From contig CALLUD010000004.1 in assembly GCA_938011325.1 (NCBI GenBank), positions 1 to 18,859 of the forward strand: DNA of 18,859 bases, in the 5' to 3' direction. This document shows, piece by piece, positions 15,052 through 18,859 of this stretch (its first letter is position 1; each line of letters starts with the position of its first letter). The stretch is from an uncultured Spartobacteria bacterium (GTDB lineage: Bacteria; Verrucomicrobiota; Verrucomicrobiia; Chthoniobacterales; JAATET01). The notes under the pieces are model-generated. The model was not told the origin of the DNA and did not search any database. It saw only the letters and a list, made by a program, of their open reading frames with translations. Made by a program: the position numbers and the translations under genes.

Positions 15052-16512
15052 CTATTCCGCAAGCTTCCGCTCCAGAATTTCGCTGACGAGCTGGATGTTT
15101 GCCTGGCCCTTCGAGAGCTTCATGACCTGGCCTTTGATCGCGTTGATTGCGGCGGTCTTGCCGGCCTTGTATTCGGCCACGGCTCTGGCGCTGTTGGCGA
15201 TCGCCTGGTCGCACAGGGCCTCGATCGCGCCGACGTCGCTCACCTGTTTCATTCCCTTCTCCTCGACAATCACGGCGGGCGCCTTCCTCGTCGCAAACAT
15301 CTCGGCGAAGACCTCCTTGCCCTGCTTGCCGTTGATTGTGCCGGAGTCGATGAGGTTCACGAGTTCGTCGAGCGCGGCGGGCGGAACCGGGCACTCACTG
15401 ATCGCGAGGCCTTCGTTCGACAGCGCGCTGAGAAGATCATTAAGAATCCAGTTCGCGATGTTCTTCGGCTTCTTCGCTCCCTTTGCAGCGGCTTCGAAAT
15501 ACGACGCGAGGTCGAGATCGTTCGCGAGGACGCCGGCGTCGTAGTCGCTGACGCCATACTCCGCGACAAAGCGCGCGCGCTTCTCCCACGGCAGCTCCGG
15601 CATGCGGGATCGGGCTTCCGCCACGAGCTCGTCCGTTTTCACGGGAAGCAGGTCGGGGTCCGGGAAATAGCGGTAATCGTGCGCGGATTCCTTCACGCGC
15701 ATGAGCACGGTCTCCCCGCGCACATCATCCCAGCGGCGCGTCTCCTGCTCGAGGGTTCCGCCCGCCTTGAGCACCTCGATCTGGCGCGGAATCTCATAGG
15801 CCAGCGCGCGGCGGACGCCGGAAATCGAGTTGAGATTCTTCAGCTCGATCTTGGTGCCCCACTTGTCTGTGCCGACGGGACGAACGGAAACATTCACGTC
15901 GCAACGGAGCTGCCCCTTCTCCATGTCCGCATCGCTCACGCCGCCGTAAACCATCACCTGCTGAAGCACGGTGAGATACGCAAACGCCTCCTCGGGCGAG
16001 GCGATGTCGGGCTCGGAAACGATTTCCATGAGCGGCGTGCCGGCGCGGTTGAAATCGATGCCCGTGCCGCTTTCCATGTGAAAGCTCTTCGCGACGTCCT
16101 CCTCGAGATGAATGCGCGTGAGGCGGATCTTCTTGTCCGGGGTCGCAATCGATTTCTGCGCGTCCTTCGGATACGCGAGATCGTGCAGCGGCACGGCGCC
16201 GTTGAGGCAGATCGGCAGGTCGTATTGCGAGATCTGGTAGTTCTTCGGCATGTCCGGATAAAAGTAATTCTTCCGGTCGAACTTGCACTTCGGCGCGATC
16301 TCGCAGCCAAGCATGAGCCCCGCCAGCGCGGTGAGTTTCAATGCCTCCTCGTTCATCACCGGCAGCGCGCCGGGCATTCCGAGACAGACCGGGCAGACAT
16401 TCGTATTCGGCTCCGCGCCGTATTCCACAGCGCAGGAGCAGAACATCTTGCTGCGCGTCTTGAGCTGAACATGGACCTCGAGTCCGATGGTGGCGATGTA
16501 ATCGGTGGGCAT
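15052..16512 (-). CDS. gatB: Aspartyl/glutamyl-tRNA amidotransferase subunit B
   Basis: A 486-residue GatB, full length. With GatA and GatC it converts Glu-tRNA(Gln) or Asp-tRNA(Asn) to the amidated forms, GatB providing the kinase and tRNA-binding activity. The N-terminal IGLEVHVQLKT (9-19), the zinc cysteines FCSC (C25, C27) and CPVC (C40, C43), FYPDMPKNYQISQYDLPI (84-101), RLTRIHLEEDVAKS (130-143) and the GatB signature with LMEIVSEPD (161-169) are all present. A C-terminal YqeY-type tRNA-binding domain follows from about residue 340. It starts 2 nt after the cvpA-like stop with no evident Shine-Dalgarno sequence, so it likely depends on coupling. gatA and gatC are not in the window. Confidence 0.97.
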   Translation of the reverse strand: MPTDYIATIGLEVHVQLKTRSKMFCSCAVEYGAEPNTNVCPVCLGMPGALPVMNEEALKLTALAGLMLGCEIAPKCKFDRKNYFYPDMPKNYQISQYDLPICLNGAVPLHDLAYPKDAQKSIATPDKKIRLTRIHLEEDVAKSFHMESGTGIDFNRAGTPLMEIVSEPDIASPEEAFAYLTVLQQVMVYGGVSDADMEKGQLRCDVNVSVRPVGTDKWGTKIELKNLNSISGVRRALAYEIPRQIEVLKAGGTLEQETRRWDDVRGETVLMRVKESAHDYRYFPDPDLLPVKTDELVAEARSRMPELPWEKRARFVAEYGVSDYDAGVLANDLDLASYFEAAAKGAKKPKNIANWILNDLLSALSNEGLAISECPVPPAALDELVNLIDSGTINGKQGKEVFAEMFATRKAPAVIVEEKGMKQVSDVGAIEALCDQAIANSARAVAEYKAGKTAAINAIKGQVMKLSKGQANIQLVSEILERKLAE

Positions 16513-16514
16513 GG

Positions 16515-17381
16515 TTAAGGAGATGGAGCGGGCGTCGGAGCCGGCTTTTGCAGCGCATAATCGAGCGCTTTTTCGAGTTCAATCTTTTGCGCCTTCGCGA
16601 TCAAGGCGGGATCGTTCAATGCCGCGATCAACTTCGGATTTCTCAGCAGCGCACCGAGGTTCTGATCCTGCATCGAGTCGTAGGCCTCGGGGTCGCTCGT
16701 GATCGCGACGATGCGGGGATCGGTCATGAGATCGGCAACAGGCGGATATTGATAAAAGCGGTCGATGACCGCCGGATCCACGCGCGCTGCGGCGGTGAAC
16801 TCGCCGAGTTTCTCGAGCAGGCTGTAAATCCACTCCGGCATGATGTCGCCGGCCACGATCTGCCGGCCGGTCGGTCCCGCCTCGATGGAGCGTTTCAATT
16901 TCACGACCGCCCGCGTGAAGAAGTTTTCCCGTGCACCGGCTGGCACGGCGAACTCGCCTTCCAGCAATCCGCCAAAGCCGCGCACGCCGAACAGCGCCGT
17001 CCAATACAGCGTCACCCCAATACCCGCGCCGAGCAGCGCCCCGCCGAGGCCATAGAAAAACCGGAGCAGACCCGTGCGCTGCTGGGCGGTGCGCTTGAAG
17101 AGCAACGCCGCGAGAAACCACGTGCCGAGGTAAATCGCGACGCCGATGACCAGCCCCAGCACCAGCGCAATGAATGGCCGCGGCAGCGGGACCACGAATC
17201 CGATCAACGGCGCCAGCGCGCTGCCGACCGCAAACCCGAAGAACCCTCCACCGACAAGCCCAAGCAGCCCCGCCGCCGCACGCACGACACCCGCGCGCCA
17301 GCCGCTCCACACCGCCCAGCCGAAGAGCACAAACACGCCGGCCAGAAAGGCGTTCTGCCAGAATGGGGAGGCCTCAGGCAT
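16515..17381 (-). CDS. CvpA-family membrane protein
   Basis: A 288-residue protein whose first 135 or so residues contain four hydrophobic helices rich in Gly and Ala, in a CvpA-like pattern (a GW-x-x-G-x-V-R motif around 26-35, then LLGLVGGGFFGF, a Pro-rich turn, and ALVLGLVIGVAIYLG). The remaining 150 residues are soluble and helical, ending in a Pro/Ala-rich tail (PAPTPAPSP). CvpA was named for colicin V production; its homologues are inner-membrane proteins linked to envelope homeostasis. It is longer than the usual 160-200 residues because of the C-terminal extension. It lies between aroC and gatB, overlapping neither, with gatB 2 nt downstream. The family call rests on helix pattern and size more than on diagnostic motifs. 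Confidence 0.75.
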   Translation of the reverse strand: MPEASPFWQNAFLAGVFVLFGWAVWSGWRAGVVRAAAGLLGLVGGGFFGFAVGSALAPLIGFVVPLPRPFIALVLGLVIGVAIYLGTWFLAALLFKRTAQQRTGLLRFFYGLGGALLGAGIGVTLYWTALFGVRGFGGLLEGEFAVPAGARENFFTRAVVKLKRSIEAGPTGRQIVAGDIMPEWIYSLLEKLGEFTAAARVDPAVIDRFYQYPPVADLMTDPRIVAITSDPEAYDSMQDQNLGALLRNPKLIAALNDPALIAKAQKIELEKALDYALQKPAPTPAPSP

Positions 17382-17454
17382 GCGCTTTGTCGCTGAAGGT
17401 TGAGGGCCGAGAGTTGAGAGGCCGTGCGCGACTCACTTCCGAGACTTCATCCTC

Positions 17455-18561
17455 TCAGCTTCCGCTCGACACGCCGAAGCCGCCGCATTGCGCGCGCTGA
17501 CGCAACGCATGGTCGCATAGAATCAACGCCGCCATCGCCTCGACCATCGGCACCGCGCGCGGCAGCACGCACGGGTCGTGGCGCCCCCGCGCCTTCAACT
17601 CCGCCGGTTCGCCGGCGCGCGTCACCGTTTGCTGCGGCTTCGCAATCGTCGCCGTCGGCTTGAATGCCACGCGAAAGTGAATCGGCTCCCCGTTGCTGAT
17701 GCCGCCCTGGATGCCGCCCGAGCGATTCGTTGCCGTGGCGACACGACCACCGCTTATCACGAAGGCATCGTTGTGCTCCGAGCCGCGAAGCCGCGTGCCG
17801 GAAAAGCCGGACCCGATCTCGAACCCCTTCGTTGCCGGCAGGCTCAGCATCGCCTTCGCGAGATCCGCCTCAAGCTTGTCAAAAACCGGATCGCCCAATC
17901 CCGCCGGCACTCCGCGAATCAAGCACCCGATCGTTCCTCCGATCGAATCGCCCTCGCCACGCACCTGCTTGATGCGCTCGATCATCTTCTTCGCAGCCGC
18001 GGAATCGGGGCATCGCACGATGTTGGCCTCGACCGCCTCGCGCGTCACTGCATCCGGGTCAATCGCCGCGTCGATGTCGTGGATCGAGGTCACAAACGCC
18101 ACGATCTCCAGTCCGGGATGCAGCGCCTTCAAAACCTTTTCCGCCACCGCCCCGGCCGCCACGCGACCAATCGTCTCGCGCGCCGAAGCGCGTCCCCCAC
18201 CCGCGACGGAGCGCACCCCATACTTCGCATCGTAGGTGTAGTCGGCATGCGACGGACGATACATCGTCTCCATTTCCGCGTAGGCCTCCGAGCGCTGGTC
18301 CTCGTTCGGCACCATGATCGAAATGGGCGTCCCCGTGGTCACCCCGCCGGCCACGCCGCTGAGGATCCGGCACGTATCGCTCTCCTTCCGCGGCGTCACA
18401 ATCTCACTCTGACCCGGACGCCGCCGGTCGAGCGCCGGCTGAATGTCGGCTTCGGAAAGCGGCAACCGCGGCGGGCATCCCTCGATCACAACGCCGACCC
18501 CTCCGCCATGCGACTCCCCCCAGGTGGCAATCCGAAAAACCTGACCAAGAAAACTACCCAT
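17455..18561 (-). CDS. aroC: Chorismate synthase
   Basis: A 368-residue enzyme of the shikimate pathway that turns 5-enolpyruvylshikimate-3-phosphate into chorismate using reduced FMN. Diagnostic motifs are GESHGGGVGVVIEG (15-28) with the catalytic His18, RRRPGQSEIVTPRKE (46-60), YRPSHADYTY (101-110), GGGRASARETIGRVAAGA (121-138) and RSGGIQGGISNGEPI near residue 290. Length is normal. ATG 18561 gives the canonical MGSFLGQVFRIATWGESHG start; the frame open to 18825 adds low-complexity, Arg-rich sequence that no chorismate synthase has. It is first in a minus-strand series with the cvpA-like gene (73 nt gap) and gatB, so likely constitutive housekeeping expression. No clear ribosome binding site or promoter is seen. 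Confidence 0.97.
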   Translation of the reverse strand: MGSFLGQVFRIATWGESHGGGVGVVIEGCPPRLPLSEADIQPALDRRRPGQSEIVTPRKESDTCRILSGVAGGVTTGTPISIMVPNEDQRSEAYAEMETMYRPSHADYTYDAKYGVRSVAGGGRASARETIGRVAAGAVAEKVLKALHPGLEIVAFVTSIHDIDAAIDPDAVTREAVEANIVRCPDSAAAKKMIERIKQVRGEGDSIGGTIGCLIRGVPAGLGDPVFDKLEADLAKAMLSLPATKGFEIGSGFSGTRLRGSEHNDAFVISGGRVATATNRSGGIQGGISNGEPIHFRVAFKPTATIAKPQQTVTRAGEPAELKARGRHDPCVLPRAVPMVEAMAALILCDHALRQRAQCGGFGVSSGS

Positions 18562-18779
18562 CTCGCCGAAAGGGATACGCCGCCCCCGCACCGCTGACAA
18601 GCGCATGAACACACGGGTTCGCCCGGCAGACACATCCTCAGCACGACAAGCGCCCTGTCTCTCGACGACGCCTCTTGAAGGGAACTCGTGCCGCCAGTCC
18701 CTTCCAGCCCGCCATCCGGCAGCTCCCTTCCTCGATTGGGAACGCGTCTGAAAAAAAAGACCACTCACTCCCCGTAAAC

Positions 18780-18859
18780 GAAACTCACTTCGTTTCGAAC
18801 GAACTCGTGTTCGCTCAGAACTCACTCGTGTTCGCTCAGAACTCAGTCGTGTTCGCTCA
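18780..18859. repeat. Imperfect 21-bp tandem repeat running off the window
   Basis: Two full 21-base units differing at one position (18818-18838, containing CACTCGTG; 18839-18859, containing CAGTCGTG) follow a 17-base unit (18801-18817) that lacks four bases, and a diverged unit (18780-18800). The core of each is CGTGTTCGCTCA. The rest of the stretch from 18562 is noncoding, with one A-run near 18751, and I see no gene in it. The array continues past the right edge. Confidence 0.65.

Noticed and set aside
18562..18825. N-terminal extension of chorismate synthase to 18825
   Set aside because: The family always begins close to the MGSFLGQVFRIATWGESHG block; the extension is low complexity and enters the tandem repeat.
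18780..18859. CRISPR array at the right edge
   Set aside because: The units abut directly with no spacers, so this is a simple tandem repeat.

Overview
The window looks like chromosomal DNA from a member of the PVC superphylum, most likely Verrucomicrobiota. Three observations support this. The genome core is GC-rich. There is a PEP-CTERM-sorted, beta-helix-like surface protein. The metal-uptake operon carries a permease fused to a DtxR-type repressor, in the same gene order as the chlamydial ytgABCD operon. The phylum call is an inference from gene content.

Left end (1 to about 1430): the distal end of an integron gene-cassette array. Three small plus-strand genes (one cut by the window edge, one membrane protein, one lipoprotein) are AT-richer than the rest. 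The first two are each followed within 1-2 nt of the stop codon by a 126-128 bp attC recombination site; the third is followed by a decayed attC left half. No integrase lies in the window, so this is either a CALIN or the tail of an integron whose integrase is off the left edge. A strong bidirectional hairpin terminator (1552-1589) and a noncoding stretch with several small hairpins separate the array from the core genes.

Middle (1997-10664): a small unrecognised protein and an SGLT-type sodium/solute symporter read rightward. Converging on them is a minus-strand series: a substrate-binding protein, an ATPase, a permease-DtxR fusion and a second permease (each junction a 4-nt overlap), then a 62-residue membrane protein and a D-threonine aldolase/D-serine dehydratase-like PLP enzyme. 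A stand-alone MntR is divergent from the transporter. Between them, next to the transporter start, lies a perfect 16-bp palindrome that is the obvious candidate operator. The system appears to be manganese or iron uptake under two DtxR-family regulators, one soluble and one tethered to the membrane permease.

Right part: after a rho-independent terminator comes an RNA-repair pair, a RlaP-type nucleotidyltransferase followed 2 nt later by the RNA ligase RtcB. A minus-strand PEP-CTERM beta-repeat surface protein converges on it. Next is a minus-strand housekeeping series, aroC - cvpA-like - gatB (chorismate synthase, CvpA-family membrane protein, Asp/Glu-tRNA amidotransferase subunit B). The window ends in a short imperfect 21-bp tandem repeat that runs off the edge.

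The most notable items are the VCR-like attC sites with compensatory changes in their stems, and the permease-repressor fusion operon that also has a separate MntR and a palindromic operator.
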